Source: Halomonas halocynthiae DSM 14573 (lineage in GTDB: Bacteria; Pseudomonadota; Gammaproteobacteria; Pseudomonadales; Halomonadaceae). Taken from it: a DNA stretch of 64,000 nucleotides. The notes beneath the pieces are model-generated. The model worked only from the letters and a program-made list of their open reading frames with translations, had not been told where the DNA came from and ran no database searches. The stretch is taken from positions 1-64,000 of the forward strand of contig NZ_AUDZ01000016.1 in NCBI RefSeq assembly GCF_000425725.1, in the 5' to 3' direction. This document shows positions 1 to 8,591 of the stretch, one piece after another. The position numbers and the translations under genes are program-made. Numbering within the stretch: position 1 is the first letter of the stretch; the number at the start of each line of letters is the position of its first letter.

Positions 1-2
1 AG

Positions 3-92
3 GACGTTGAGCTTCAGGCACGACATAAGCGCCCTCGTGCCAAGGAAAATGCGACCCAGGAAAGTCAACTGGCGGGTACCGCTAAGGTTTAA
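3..92 (+). CDS. C-terminal end of an unidentified protein (partial)
   Basis: An open frame enters from the left edge and stops at TAA 90-92, leaving about 29 residues that are hydrophilic and rich in Lys, Arg, Gln and Ala. A 6-bp inverted repeat (91-96 with 98-103) follows the stop directly. The other two forward frames stop early or have no supporting context. There is too little sequence to name a family. It lies 74 bp upstream of the TRAP genes and could be the end of a linked regulator or enzyme, which is only a guess. Confidence 0.4.
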   Translation, partial: DVELQARHKRPRAKENATQESQLAGTAKV

Positions 93-122
93 CCACAGTG
101 GTTGAATATTTGGTAACTGGAG

Positions 123-142
123 AGAGCTCTTTGAAGGGCTCT
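123..142 (+). other. Leader hairpin upstream of dctP
   Basis: The stretch 123-131 can pair with 134-142 with one G-T wobble. In practice this gives about seven base pairs around a short loop. It sits 25 bp before the dctP start and has no T-run, so it is more likely an mRNA-stabilising or regulatory leader structure than a terminator. Confidence 0.3.
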
Positions 143-166
143 ACATAACAACAAGAGATTTTTCCC

Positions 167-1150
167 ATGACGCGAATAAATACCTTGGTGGCCACGGGTG
201 CAGTGGCAATGCTTTCTCTGGCTATCTCCACGGCAGAGGCCAGAGACTTTCGGCTCGGGCTGGTGACTCCTCAATCGCACATTTGGTCGCAGGAAGCGGA
301 AGGCTTTGCCAACGACCTAGCTGAGCGCTCGGGGGGCGAGCACAGTGTTAGCATCTTCCCCGCTCAGCAGCTAGGAAGTGAGGCGCAGATGGTACAGCAG
401 CTCCAGGCAGGGTCGCTGGATATGGCATTCCTTACCCTTGCGGAAGTCTCCAACCGCATTCCTGACTTTGGTGCCCTGTACGCGCCCTTTTTGGTAGAGA
501 ATATTGATCAGGCGGCTGCGCTTCTACGTTCTGATACGGCAACGGATATGCTTGATCTGATGCCGGAGCAAGCTGGTCTCGTCGGTATGGGATATGGCAT
601 GGCCGGTCTACGCCAGATTCTCAGTCGTGAGCCGATAGAAAGCGCTGAAGACCTGAGTGGCCTTAAGGTGAGAATTACACCCTTCGACCCTCTGCGTGAC
701 TTCTTTATTGCAGCTGGAACAGCGCCTACCCCATTACCGCTACCGGCTGTTTATGATGCGCTGGCTAATGGCCAAGTTGACGCCATTGACATGGACTATG
801 ACTCCATTCGGCTACTCAAATTCTATGAGAAAGCGGACCACTTGGTGGTTTCTAACCATATGATGTTTCCGATGGTCGCGGTTGTTTCCGGCCGTGTCTG
901 GGCTCAGCTGGATGATGAGGATCGTGACATGATCCGCAGCAGTATGGCTGAGCACGCGAACAATATTTTGACTCACTTTCAGGAAAATCATGATGCCTGG
1001 GGAGAGGAGCTGCGTCAGCAAGATATAACGGTTACAGAAGTTGGCCCTGACTTCTTTGCACAAGCCATCGAAGAGTGGGAAGAAATCTGGGCGCCTAAAG
1101 CGCCATCATTATCAGCCCTGCGCGAGACAGCGGCTCAGCTGGCTGAGTAA
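167..1150 (+). CDS. dctP: TRAP transporter substrate-binding protein (DctP family)
   Basis: This is the periplasmic solute receptor of a tripartite ATP-independent transporter, which passes an organic acid to the DctQM membrane unit for sodium-driven uptake. The 327-residue product begins with a typical signal peptide with predicted cleavage after TAEA (residue 25). The family arginine that usually binds the substrate carboxylate is probably Arg169, in GLKVRI, followed by the usual VYDALANGQVDA segment. Length is normal for the family. It is the first gene of a dctP-dctQ-dctM operon that converges with a LysR gene, and mmsA lies beyond. Substrate is not readable from sequence; a C3-C4 carboxylate is the generic expectation. 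Confidence 0.93.
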   Translation: MTRINTLVATGAVAMLSLAISTAEARDFRLGLVTPQSHIWSQEAEGFANDLAERSGGEHSVSIFPAQQLGSEAQMVQQLQAGSLDMAFLTLAEVSNRIPDFGALYAPFLVENIDQAAALLRSDTATDMLDLMPEQAGLVGMGYGMAGLRQILSREPIESAEDLSGLKVRITPFDPLRDFFIAAGTAPTPLPLPAVYDALANGQVDAIDMDYDSIRLLKFYEKADHLVVSNHMMFPMVAVVSGRVWAQLDDEDRDMIRSSMAEHANNILTHFQENHDAWGEELRQQDITVTEVGPDFFAQAIEEWEEIWAPKAPSLSALRETAAQLAE

Positions 1151-1171
1151 TTCTTGCTGCAACGCAATATT

Positions 1172-1192
1172 GCCCCGGCCTAGTGTCGGGGC
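1172..1192 (+). other. Intergenic stem-loop between dctP and dctQ
   Basis: GCCCCG at 1172-1177 pairs with CGGGGC at 1187-1192 around a 9-nt loop, and a short TTT follows. It lies between the receptor gene and the permease genes. Such structures commonly lower downstream expression or protect the upstream message, so that receptor is made in excess over permease. That role is inferred. Confidence 0.5.
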
Positions 1193-1206
1193 GTTTGGAG
1201 AACGCC

Positions 1207-1755
1207 ATGCTCAAACAACTTTCGTCTGGTGTCGCTAGGTGTGAGGTGATTATTGCGGCAGGTTTGGCAGGGCTGGTCACGCTGCTGATCCTGCTTAACA
1301 TTACGACTCGTTCGCTGGGTTATGCGTTGTATTGGACGGATGAACTGGCGATTCACTCGATGGTCTGGATGACTTTTCTTGCCACATCCGTAGTGCTCAA
1401 GCGTCGTGAGGGTATTGCAGTGACGCTCTTGGTGGATTTATTTTCTCCGCGCTTTCACGCTATCGCTAAGTTCGTGGTTGATGCCATCGTGCTGTTTTTC
1501 GGGGGCTTTCTATTGTGGTTGTGTTGGCGCTGGTATGACCCTGTGGCGTTATTTGTTTCGGGTTTTGATATTAGTGCTTTCCAGATGGATACCTTTAACT
1601 TTATTTACTCGGAGCGCACAAGCACCTTGGGTTTACCCAAGTTTTGGTCGTGGCTGTGTTTGCCTGTGTTTTCGTTGTCTCTGCTGTTGCATGGTTTGGT
1701 CAATATCACTGACAGCATGGCTGACGTCAGAGCCGTCGCAAGGGAGTCAATATGA
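1207..1755 (+). CDS. dctQ: TRAP transporter small permease (DctQ family)
   Basis: Small integral membrane subunit that bridges the receptor and the large permease of the TRAP transporter. ATG 1207 is preferred over an in-frame GTG at 1183, because it follows a TTGGAG ribosome site and the GTG lies inside the intergenic hairpin loop. The roughly 182-residue product has four hydrophobic segments and the DctQ-typical W(T)DELA motif after the first helix pair. Its stop overlaps the dctM start (ATGA), indicating translational coupling. Length and position match the family. Confidence 0.9.
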   Translation: MLKQLSSGVARCEVIIAAGLAGLVTLLILLNITTRSLGYALYWTDELAIHSMVWMTFLATSVVLKRREGIAVTLLVDLFSPRFHAIAKFVVDAIVLFFGGFLLWLCWRWYDPVALFVSGFDISAFQMDTFNFIYSERTSTLGLPKFWSWLCLPVFSLSLLLHGLVNITDSMADVRAVARESI

Positions 1756-3011
1756 CGCTTATCGTGTTTGTATTTCTGCTGATGATTGCGGTCCCTATTG
1801 CTCTGGTCTTAGCGCTTTCAGCGGTTTGGTATATCTACGATTCAGGGAACCTTCTACTGTTTGCGTCTTATCCGCAGCAGTTGTTTGGGGCTATTGAAAA
1901 CTATGGTTTGCTGGCTATACCGCTATTCATGTTAACCGGTGAGTTGATGAATGAAGGTGGCCTGACGCGCAGGCTAATTGATTTGGCGCGTTTGCTAGTA
2001 GGTGGGTTCCGCGGCGGTCTTGTGTACATCAACCTAGTCGCCAATATGATGATGGCGGCTATTGTTGGCTCGGCAGCTTCACAAATAGCGATTATGTCTC
2101 GGGCTATGGTGCCTGCGATGGAAGATGAAGGGTACGATCGGCCCTATGCTGCCGCAGTCACTGCCGCTGGCGGGCTGATGTCGCCGATTATTCCTCCCTC
2201 CATGTTATTTGTGCTATTTGGCGTTATCGCGCAGGTGCCAATCGCCGATATGTTTATTTCGGGCATTCTGCCGGGACTGTTGATGGGGTTGTTGTTTTTT
2301 GTTGCCATTACGTTGGTGGGTTTGGTTCAGCAGTATCCCAAAGGCGAGTGGCCAACGCGTGTTCAAGCACGTGGATATCTGTTGATGGGGCTGCCAGCCA
2401 TGGCAATCCCGTTGATTATTATTGGCGGCATTCTCACAGGTGTGGCGACGCCGACGGAATCCGCTGCGCTTGCATCGCTGGCTGCGCTGCTGATAGGCCG
2501 CTATGTATACCGTGACCTGAGTTTCAGTGGTTTGCCCAAGCTGCTTGAGAGAACGGCCATTAACTCGAGCCTGGTGATCATGCTGATCGCTGCTGCGGGT
2601 GTTTTCGGCTGGGTTATTATCTACGAGCAGTTGCCCCAAATGGCGGCTATCTGGATTGCGTCGATGACTGAAAGCCCCTTTGTTTTTCTGCTGCTAGTCA
2701 TTGGAGTGCTGCTTGTTGTGGGTATGGTCGTTGATGGTATTGCTGCGCTTATTTTGGTGGTGCCGATCCTGCTGCCGATTGCTCAAGACCAGTTTGGCAT
2801 CAGTCCTTTCCAGTTTGGTGTCGTGGTGTGTTTGACGTTGGTGTTGGGCCTGTTGACCCCGCCGGTAGGAGCAGGGCTGTTTATCAGCTCGTCCATGACC
2901 GGGGTGCCACCAATGAAGATTTTTCGCGCATTAATACCTTTCCTGATCATGAGCTTATTAGCCCTCGTGCTGCTGGCTTGGCAGCCTTGGCTGACATTGG
3001 CTCTGCTGTAA
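1752..3011 (+). CDS. dctM: TRAP transporter large permease (DctM family)
   Basis: Large, roughly 12-helix permease that carries out sodium-coupled substrate transport with DctQ and DctP. The 419-residue product is hydrophobic throughout. It contains family-typical stretches such as AIPLFMLTGELM, GSAASQIAIMS and GGLMSPIIPPSM in the N-terminal half, and VGMVVDGIAALILVVPIL and LGLLTPPVGAGLF in the C-terminal half. Its start overlaps the dctQ stop and has a GGAG site 6 bp upstream. Only 5 bp separate its stop from the stop of the convergent LysR gene, and no obvious terminator lies between. Confidence 0.94.
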   Translation: MTLIVFVFLLMIAVPIALVLALSAVWYIYDSGNLLLFASYPQQLFGAIENYGLLAIPLFMLTGELMNEGGLTRRLIDLARLLVGGFRGGLVYINLVANMMMAAIVGSAASQIAIMSRAMVPAMEDEGYDRPYAAAVTAAGGLMSPIIPPSMLFVLFGVIAQVPIADMFISGILPGLLMGLLFFVAITLVGLVQQYPKGEWPTRVQARGYLLMGLPAMAIPLIIIGGILTGVATPTESAALASLAALLIGRYVYRDLSFSGLPKLLERTAINSSLVIMLIAAAGVFGWVIIYEQLPQMAAIWIASMTESPFVFLLLVIGVLLVVGMVVDGIAALILVVPILLPIAQDQFGISPFQFGVVVCLTLVLGLLTPPVGAGLFISSSMTGVPPMKIFRALIPFLIMSLLALVLLAWQPWLTLALL

Positions 3012-3016
3012 AAGTC

Positions 3017-3970
3017 TCAGGCATCTGGCGTGGGTGATGGTATCGTCAGCTGCCTGGTTCTACCCATCAGAAAATCCCGATTGGCTTCCAGCGCTTCACG
3101 CAGGAAGTCCCACAGCAGTCTGACACGTGCTAAGCGGCGCTGTTCCTGGCGTGCGGTGATCCAGAATTGGCGCACCACATCGACTTCCTCCCTGAGTATG
3201 CTGCTCAGTGTGTCGCTGGCTTCTGCCATGAAGCACGGTAGTACCGCTAGGCCCGCGTTGCTTAGCGCGGCGGCATGCTGGGTGGTGACGCTAGTACTAC
3301 GCATGGCGAAATGGGGGCCATGGTTACCGTTGAAAGCGGGCTCTAGCAACGGGTCTAGATAGCTCAGCTGCTGGCTGAAGATCAAATCATCGACGTAGCC
3401 AATTAAACGGTGAGAACTTAGCTCATATCGCGTACTGGGCGTGCCGTGATGTTTTAGGTAGTGCTGGCTGGCGTACAGCCGCAGGCGATAATCACATAGC
3501 CGTGTGGTAACCACGCCAGGGCTAGTGGGGCGCTCAATGGTAATGGCTAAGTCTGCTTCATGGCGGCTCAAGTTGATAACGCGCGGCAAGGTCAGTAGCT
3601 CTAGGGTGACGCCTGGATGTCGCTCGCAGAAAACGGCGAGTAGTGGAGCAATTACCCAAGTGCCAAAGCCTTCGGTAACGCCCAAGCGGATTTGTCCGTT
3701 GATCTGGTGGTTCTTGTCGCTCAAGCTTTCGCCAGCGTCAAAAGCGTGGCGCGCCATTTCTTCGGCGTGGGCCAGCAGCTGTTGGCCTGCTGTGGTCAGA
3801 TGGTAGCCGTGGGTACTGCGTTCAAATAGCTGGGTATTAAGCTTGTGTTCGAAGCGGCGGGTGCGTCGCGAGAGGGTGGAGTGGTCGAGTCCTAGGCGTC
3901 GGGCGGCATCCGTCAGGCGCTCGCTGCGTGCCACTTCGAGAAATATTTGTATGTCTTGCCAGTCGAGCAT
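3017..3970 (-). CDS. LysR-family transcriptional regulator, divergent from mmsA
   Basis: DNA-binding regulator with an N-terminal winged helix-turn-helix (DIQIFLEVARSERLTDAARR, then LGLDHSTLSRRTRRFE) and a C-terminal periplasmic-binding-type effector domain. The start at 3970 (MLDWQD) gives 317 residues, has an AGAGGGG site just upstream and matches the usual LysR N-terminus. A longer frame to 4105 would add 45 residues not typical of the family. It is divergent from mmsA across 190 bp and convergent with dctM, so it is a plausible regulator of mmsA and perhaps of the TRAP genes. The effector is unknown. Confidence 0.88.
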   Translation of the reverse strand: MLDWQDIQIFLEVARSERLTDAARRLGLDHSTLSRRTRRFEHKLNTQLFERSTHGYHLTTAGQQLLAHAEEMARHAFDAGESLSDKNHQINGQIRLGVTEGFGTWVIAPLLAVFCERHPGVTLELLTLPRVINLSRHEADLAITIERPTSPGVVTTRLCDYRLRLYASQHYLKHHGTPSTRYELSSHRLIGYVDDLIFSQQLSYLDPLLEPAFNGNHGPHFAMRSTSVTTQHAAALSNAGLAVLPCFMAEASDTLSSILREEVDVVRQFWITARQEQRRLARVRLLWDFLREALEANRDFLMGRTRQLTIPSPTPDA

Positions 3971-4160
3971 GATGGCCCCTCTTTGGCGTGGCGGATAATC
4001 GCTGCTTTGTGCATTTTTGCACAAACAATGTGCCAGACTACCCGTTGTCTGACCATCCGCCCTGTAGATAGACTCAGAATATGACAGTTTCGTGCCATTG
4101 TGCACATAAAGTCGTAGTCAGTTTCGTTATCTCTCACCTCATTGGTTAAGGAGTTTTTTC

Positions 4161-5660
4161 ATGACTATTCGTGAAATTCCCATGTATATCGACGGCAAGG
4201 CGGTAACGTCTCAGAGCCAGGATTGGCGTGATGTCGTGAACCCAGCGACGCAGGAAGTTGTCGCCAGAGTGCCGTTCTGTACCACTGAGGAGGTTGAGTT
4301 AGCTATTGCGAATGCCAAACAGGCATTTAAAACTTGGCGTAAAGTCCCGCTGGGTAAGCGCATGCGTATCATGCTCAAGTTTCAAGCGTTGATTCGTGAG
4401 CATACTGATGAACTGGCTGCGTTGATCAGCGAAGAGCACGGAAAAACGTTACCTGACGCGGCGGGGGAGGTTGGGCGTGGCCTAGAGGTCGTTGAGCATG
4501 CTTGCTCGATTACTTCACTGCAGCTGGGGGAGCGAGCAGAAAACGCCGCTAATGAGGTGGATGTTTATACCCTGAATCAGCCGCTGGGCGTGGGAGCGGG
4601 TATCACCGCATTCAACTTTCCGATCATGCTGCCGTGTTTTATGTTCCCGCTGGCTATCGCAACGGGAAATACCTTTGTCTACAAGCCCTCTGAACAGGAC
4701 CCTAGTTCGTCCATGCGTCTGGTTGAGCTTGCCCATGAAGCGGGTGTGCCGCCCGGTGTGCTTAACGTGGTACATGGTGGGCCAGAAGTGGCTAACCAGA
4801 TTGCTGACCATACGGATATCAACGCGTTGTCTTTCATCGGGTCTACCCATGTTGGTTCACTGCTTTATGACCGTGCCGCTGCTGCGGGCAAACGCATGCA
4901 GGCGATGATGGGAGCCAAAAATCATTGTGTGATTATGCCTGATGCTAACCGCAGCCAGGCGATTGATAACTTGATGGGCTCGGCATATGGCGCTGCTGGT
5001 CAGCGTTGCATGGCCAACTCAGTAGTCGTGTTGGTTGGCGAGGCGCGTGAATGGCTTGACGATATTGTGAAGGGCACACGTAGTATGAAAGTTGGCCCAG
5101 GCACTCAGAAAGACGCCGATCTCGGACCCCTGGTGTCTCCTCAGGCTAAAGAGCGTGTTGAGCGCTTGATTGCAACGGGTGAGCAGGAAGGTGCCACTTT
5201 GGAAGTGGATGGCCGTGGTTGCCAAGTTGAAGGTTATGCTGATGGAAACTTTGTTGGCCCGACACTATTCAGCAATGTGACTGCTGATATGACGATCTAC
5301 CAAGAAGAGATCTTTGGTCCGGTGCTGTGTGTGGTCAATGTCGAGACGCTAGACGACGCCATTGACTTTATTAATGCCAATCCTAATGGTAACGGCACCT
5401 CAATATTTACCAACTCTGGCTGGGTGGCACGGCGTTTCGAGACTGATATTGATGTAGGGCAGGTGGGTATCAACGTGCCCATTCCGGTGCCCGTGGCCTA
5501 CTTCAGCTTTACCGGATCACGAGCGTCTAAACTGGGAGACCTTGGTCCCAATGGCAAGCAAGCGATCAGCTTCTGGACGCAGACGAAAACAGTGACGGCG
5601 CGTTGGTTCGAGCCTGAAAATGTTTCCAGCGGTATCAATAGCACCATTTCACTGAGCTGA
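4161..5660 (+). CDS. mmsA: CoA-acylating methylmalonate-semialdehyde dehydrogenase
   Basis: Converts methylmalonate semialdehyde (or malonate semialdehyde) with CoA and NAD to propionyl-CoA (or acetyl-CoA) in valine, beta-alanine or 3-hydroxypropionate catabolism. The 499-residue protein has the aldehyde dehydrogenase fold, with the AFNFPIMLPCFMFPLA segment, NAD-binding SFIGSTHVG, and catalytic Cys283 in GQRCMANS, the MmsA-type version of the motif. An AAGGAG site precedes the ATG. A terminator follows at 5698-5731, so the gene is probably monocistronic. No mmsB (3-hydroxyisobutyrate dehydrogenase) is nearby, so a role in malonate semialdehyde removal, with the TRAP system importing a C3 acid, is possible but unproven. 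Confidence 0.93.
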   Translation: MTIREIPMYIDGKAVTSQSQDWRDVVNPATQEVVARVPFCTTEEVELAIANAKQAFKTWRKVPLGKRMRIMLKFQALIREHTDELAALISEEHGKTLPDAAGEVGRGLEVVEHACSITSLQLGERAENAANEVDVYTLNQPLGVGAGITAFNFPIMLPCFMFPLAIATGNTFVYKPSEQDPSSSMRLVELAHEAGVPPGVLNVVHGGPEVANQIADHTDINALSFIGSTHVGSLLYDRAAAAGKRMQAMMGAKNHCVIMPDANRSQAIDNLMGSAYGAAGQRCMANSVVVLVGEAREWLDDIVKGTRSMKVGPGTQKDADLGPLVSPQAKERVERLIATGEQEGATLEVDGRGCQVEGYADGNFVGPTLFSNVTADMTIYQEEIFGPVLCVVNVETLDDAIDFINANPNGNGTSIFTNSGWVARRFETDIDVGQVGINVPIPVPVAYFSFTGSRASKLGDLGPNGKQAISFWTQTKTVTARWFEPENVSSGINSTISLS

Positions 5661-5697
5661 GACGACGTTCTAGGCTGATATTACGTTTTAGCTAATC

Positions 5698-5731
5698 ACC
5701 CCGCCCGCACGCTATGCGAGGCGGGGTTTTT
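5698..5731 (+). terminator. Rho-independent terminator after mmsA
   Basis: ACCCCGCC (5698-5705) pairs with GGCGGGGT (5720-5727). An inner CGCA/TGCG helix extends the stem, and a run of T follows. It lies 37 bp after the mmsA stop. Confidence 0.85.
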
Positions 5732-5755
5732 AGTTACAGACGTGTAGACACGGCA

Positions 5756-5771
5756 TTAACGTTAACGTTAA
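5756..5771. promoter_or_regulatory. 16-bp perfect palindrome TTAACGTTAACGTTAA
   Basis: A perfect palindrome made of repeated GTTAAC units sits about 65 bp before the start of the AhpD-like gene, which is a reasonable position for a repressor or activator operator. A related palindrome occurs at 35144-35157 before livG. The protein that might bind it is unknown. Confidence 0.35.
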
Positions 5772-5834
5772 CTGTCATATGGTGGCTGCAGCCACGCTAT
5801 AGTCACATGGTTAATCACAATAACAGGAACCATT

Positions 5835-6422
5835 ATGTCAGCCTCTATTAGCCACTTTTCTGTACCCGACACGTTAGAAGCGCTGCCGCAGGATATTCGT
5901 GAGGCGATTCTCGCGGTTCAGGAGAAAGCAGGGTTTGTTCCCAACGTATTTTTGATGCTAGCGCACCGCCCTGCCGAGTTTCGCGCTTTTTTTTCTTATC
6001 ACGATGCATTGATGGAGCGTGAGTCAGATACGCTCAGCCAAGCTGAAAAAGAGATGATTGTTGTGGCGACCAGTGCACGTAACCGCTGCCTTTATTGCGT
6101 AGTGGCACATGGTGCTTTGGTGCGCATTTATAGCAAAGACCCGCTGCTGGCGGATCAGGTGGCTGTTAATCATCGCACTGCGCCGATCAGTGAGCGTCAT
6201 CGTGTAATGCTCGACTTTGCTTTGTATTGCAGTACTGAGGTAGGGGAGCTAACGGATAGCTGGATCGTTCGTTTGACTGAGGCTGGCTTTACCCAGGAAG
6301 ATATTTGGGACATTGGTGCCATTGTCGCTTTTTTTGGCTTGTCGAACCGATTGGTAAGTTTGACGGGAACGCCGCCCAATCCTGAGTTTTATTTGATGGG
6401 TCGGGTGCCGCGAGACAAGTGA
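5835..6422 (+). CDS. AhpD-like / carboxymuconolactone decarboxylase family protein (peroxidase-related)
   Basis: A 195-residue helical protein of the AhpD-like superfamily. The active-site CxxC with downstream histidine is present as CLYCVVAHG, residues about 87-95. The N-terminal half (VQEKAGFVPNVFLML, RPAEFRAFF) matches the uncharacterised peroxidase-related subgroup. Family members reduce peroxides or act as thiol-disulfide redox proteins, but the physiological substrate of this subgroup is not established. AGGAAC 8 bp before the ATG serves as ribosome site. It stands alone between a terminator and the mltB-type gene, with a 16-bp palindrome upstream. Confidence 0.85.
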   Translation: MSASISHFSVPDTLEALPQDIREAILAVQEKAGFVPNVFLMLAHRPAEFRAFFSYHDALMERESDTLSQAEKEMIVVATSARNRCLYCVVAHGALVRIYSKDPLLADQVAVNHRTAPISERHRVMLDFALYCSTEVGELTDSWIVRLTEAGFTQEDIWDIGAIVAFFGLSNRLVSLTGTPPNPEFYLMGRVPRDK

Positions 6423-6563
6423 CAGCGACTCAGAGGTTGGTAGTGTGAGCCGGTTTTTGGAGCGGCTGGCTGATAAAAGTGTGTCAGCTTGCGTCTAGGG
6501 CTGGCTCATCGGGCCATTGTAAGGGATCATCTGAATGTCAAATTCTGCAAGGAACGCTTTTTC

Positions 6564-7871
6564 ATGATGCCCCGATGTATTTCTCTTGCTGTGTTATGTG
6601 CTGCTCTGGCAGGTTGCCAAAGTGTAGCAGCTCCAGTTTCTCAGGCAGTGGCTGCTGACTCTGCTGAGCCCCGTGCGAGCGCTGACCTTGTTGCCTCAGG
6701 CCAAGGCGCAACGTCCAAAAAAACGGTAGCAGCGCCTCATCGTGCCGCTCCCGGTGCTGCTGGTTTTGATGACTGGTTGGCTGAATTCCGTCGCTATGCT
6801 GCGGCTGAAGGAATCAGTGAAGCAACATTGGCAAGAACGCTGGATGGCGTACGTTATCGCCCACAAGTCGTTGAGCTTGACCGTAAACAGCCTGAGTTTT
6901 CACGTCAGATATGGGATTACTTGGATAGCGCGGTGTCTGCCTCGCGAGTGAGCAACGGGCGCGACAAGCTGGCAACACATCGTGACGCGGCAAACCGTGC
7001 TTCAGCGCAATATGGTGTGCCACCTGAAGTAATGGTTAGCATTTGGGGTATTGAAAGCAGTTATGGCGGCTACCTGGGTGATTTTTCTACGCTGGAATCG
7101 CTAGCGACCCTCGCCCATGATGGGCGTCGCCAAGAGTTTGCCTCGACTGAGCTGCTGGGTGCGCTGCGTATTATTCAGGCGGGTGATATTGCGCCTGAAG
7201 AGATGAAAGGATCTTGGGCGGGTGCTATGGGTCATACCCAGTTCATACCTTCAAGCTTTCTGGCCTATGCCAAAGACGGCGACGGTGATGGGCGACGTGA
7301 TATCTGGAACAGCATTCCTGATGTGTTGGCGTCAACGGCCAACTATTTGGCTGAAGCAGGCTGGCGTAGTGATGAGCCCTGGGGGGTTGAAGTGATACTC
7401 CCCCAAGGCTTTGATTACAGCCTGGCTGATGCATCGCAGCGCCGCTCAAGCCAGAGCTGGGCACAGCTGGGTGTGACTGCCCGCGACGGCAGTCCTTTGC
7501 CTAACCTGCAAGAAACGGCAGTGATTGCGCCTGCCGGTGCGCGAGGCCCAGCGTTTCTGGTAGGGCAGAACTTTCGCGTTATTTTGCGTTACAACAATGC
7601 CACTAGCTACGCTTTAGCGGTGGCGGTGCTGAGTGACCGCATTGCTGGGCGTGATGGTATTCGCGGTGAGTGGCCGCGCGAACTAAAGGCGTTGAGCCGA
7701 GATCAGGTCAAGCAAATGCAGCATTATTTGCAGGCGCGGGGCTTCGATGTGGGAACTCCTGACGGTATTTTTGGCCCTAATACCAGTCGCGGTCTCAGGG
7801 AGTTTCAGCGTGAACAAGGGTTGGTGCCAGATGGATTCGCCACACTTGACCTGCTGCAGCGACTTCAATAA
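6564..7871 (+). CDS. Lytic murein transglycosylase lipoprotein, MltB type with C-terminal peptidoglycan-binding domain
   Basis: Cleaves peptidoglycan glycan strands to 1,6-anhydro-muropeptides at the inner face of the outer membrane. Starting at ATG 6564 (AAGGAA site) gives 435 residues with a lipoprotein signal ending in the lipobox LAGC. The frame also extends upstream to 6489, but that reading would bury the signal peptide. The SLT/MltB domain carries the catalytic glutamate, Glu164, in IWGIESSYGG, followed by GAMGHTQFIPSSF. The last 60 or so residues (QMQHYLQARGFDVGTPDGIF onward) form a PG_binding_1 domain. This two-domain architecture is that of the MltB/Slt-B2 relatives in Pseudomonas. 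Confidence 0.9.
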   Translation: MMPRCISLAVLCAALAGCQSVAAPVSQAVAADSAEPRASADLVASGQGATSKKTVAAPHRAAPGAAGFDDWLAEFRRYAAAEGISEATLARTLDGVRYRPQVVELDRKQPEFSRQIWDYLDSAVSASRVSNGRDKLATHRDAANRASAQYGVPPEVMVSIWGIESSYGGYLGDFSTLESLATLAHDGRRQEFASTELLGALRIIQAGDIAPEEMKGSWAGAMGHTQFIPSSFLAYAKDGDGDGRRDIWNSIPDVLASTANYLAEAGWRSDEPWGVEVILPQGFDYSLADASQRRSSQSWAQLGVTARDGSPLPNLQETAVIAPAGARGPAFLVGQNFRVILRYNNATSYALAVAVLSDRIAGRDGIRGEWPRELKALSRDQVKQMQHYLQARGFDVGTPDGIFGPNTSRGLREFQREQGLVPDGFATLDLLQRLQ

Positions 7872-7916
7872 CCCGTAAACCGTACCCTCATCTGATTAGT
7901 ACTGGAGCGAAATGTC

Positions 7917-8591
7917 ATGCCCAAGGGAATACGTCCTCACCTGTCAGCCGCTTTGCTCACACTTGGGCTCGGACTTTTATCTGGCTCTGGTGCGGTATTG
8001 GCCGAGACATCGGATAACGTCGTTGGCTGGGTTGAGAAAGTGACAGTTGAGCCCTGGGGAGTTGAGGTCAAGGCGAAGCTTGATAGTGGCGCCTTGACCT
8101 CGTCATTAGATGCCAGGGATATCAAGCTGTTTGAAAAAGATGATCAAGAGTGGGTGCGCTTTCGCCTCAGGCTTGACGACGAAGATAGTGATGAGACGCT
8201 GTCAGTTAACCTTGAGCGTCCACTGTATCGCGACTTAACGGTACGTGGTGCAGGTGGTCGTGACGAACGTCCTGTGGTGCTGTTGGAAGTGTGCGTGGGG
8301 GATACGCGTTATGAAGAGCAGTTTAGCCTGCGTGATCGCGAAGAGATGCATTATCCCATGTTGCTGGGTCGGCGCACTATTGGTCATCTAGGGCTGCTGA
8401 GTGTAAACGAAACGTTTCTGACAGAGGCCAGCTGCGACGAAGACTCGCCGCTGATGGCCCATGTGGCAGAAGAAGAGGGTGCTGAAGATGACGTCAGTGC
8501 CCAAGACAAAGCTGACGATGACGTTAGCGCCGAAGACAAAGCTGACGATGATGTTGATGCCGAAGACAAGGCTGACGATGAGAGCGCTTAA
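7917..8591 (+). CDS. Exported retropepsin-like aspartic protease family protein (RimK-associated / Zn_protease Pfam family) with acidic repeat tail
   Basis: A 224-residue protein with an N-terminal signal peptide (cleavage near VLAE, residue 30). The single-domain retropepsin-like fold common near rimK genes carries its Asp-Ser-Gly-Ala active-site motif at Asp56 (KLDSGALTSSLDA), then YPMLLGRRTIGHLGLLSV. Older annotation calls this family an ATP-dependent zinc protease, but the motif is that of an aspartic protease. The tail from residue 191 is three 10-residue acidic repeats of type DDVSAEDKAD. The stop overlaps the convergent rsmE stop by 4 bp. No rimK is visible nearby. The substrate is unknown. 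Confidence 0.8.
   Translation: MPKGIRPHLSAALLTLGLGLLSGSGAVLAETSDNVVGWVEKVTVEPWGVEVKAKLDSGALTSSLDARDIKLFEKDDQEWVRFRLRLDDEDSDETLSVNLERPLYRDLTVRGAGGRDERPVVLLEVCVGDTRYEEQFSLRDREEMHYPMLLGRRTIGHLGLLSVNETFLTEASCDEDSPLMAHVAEEEGAEDDVSAQDKADDDVSAEDKADDDVDAEDKADDESA
8487..8576 (+). repeat. Three in-frame 30-bp tandem repeats encoding acidic decapeptides
   Basis: Units 8487-8516, 8517-8546 and 8547-8576 each encode a variant of DDVSAEDKAD, followed by a partial fourth copy. They differ at only a few bases, which suggests recent slippage or duplication. Copy number is likely to vary between strains. Confidence 0.85.
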
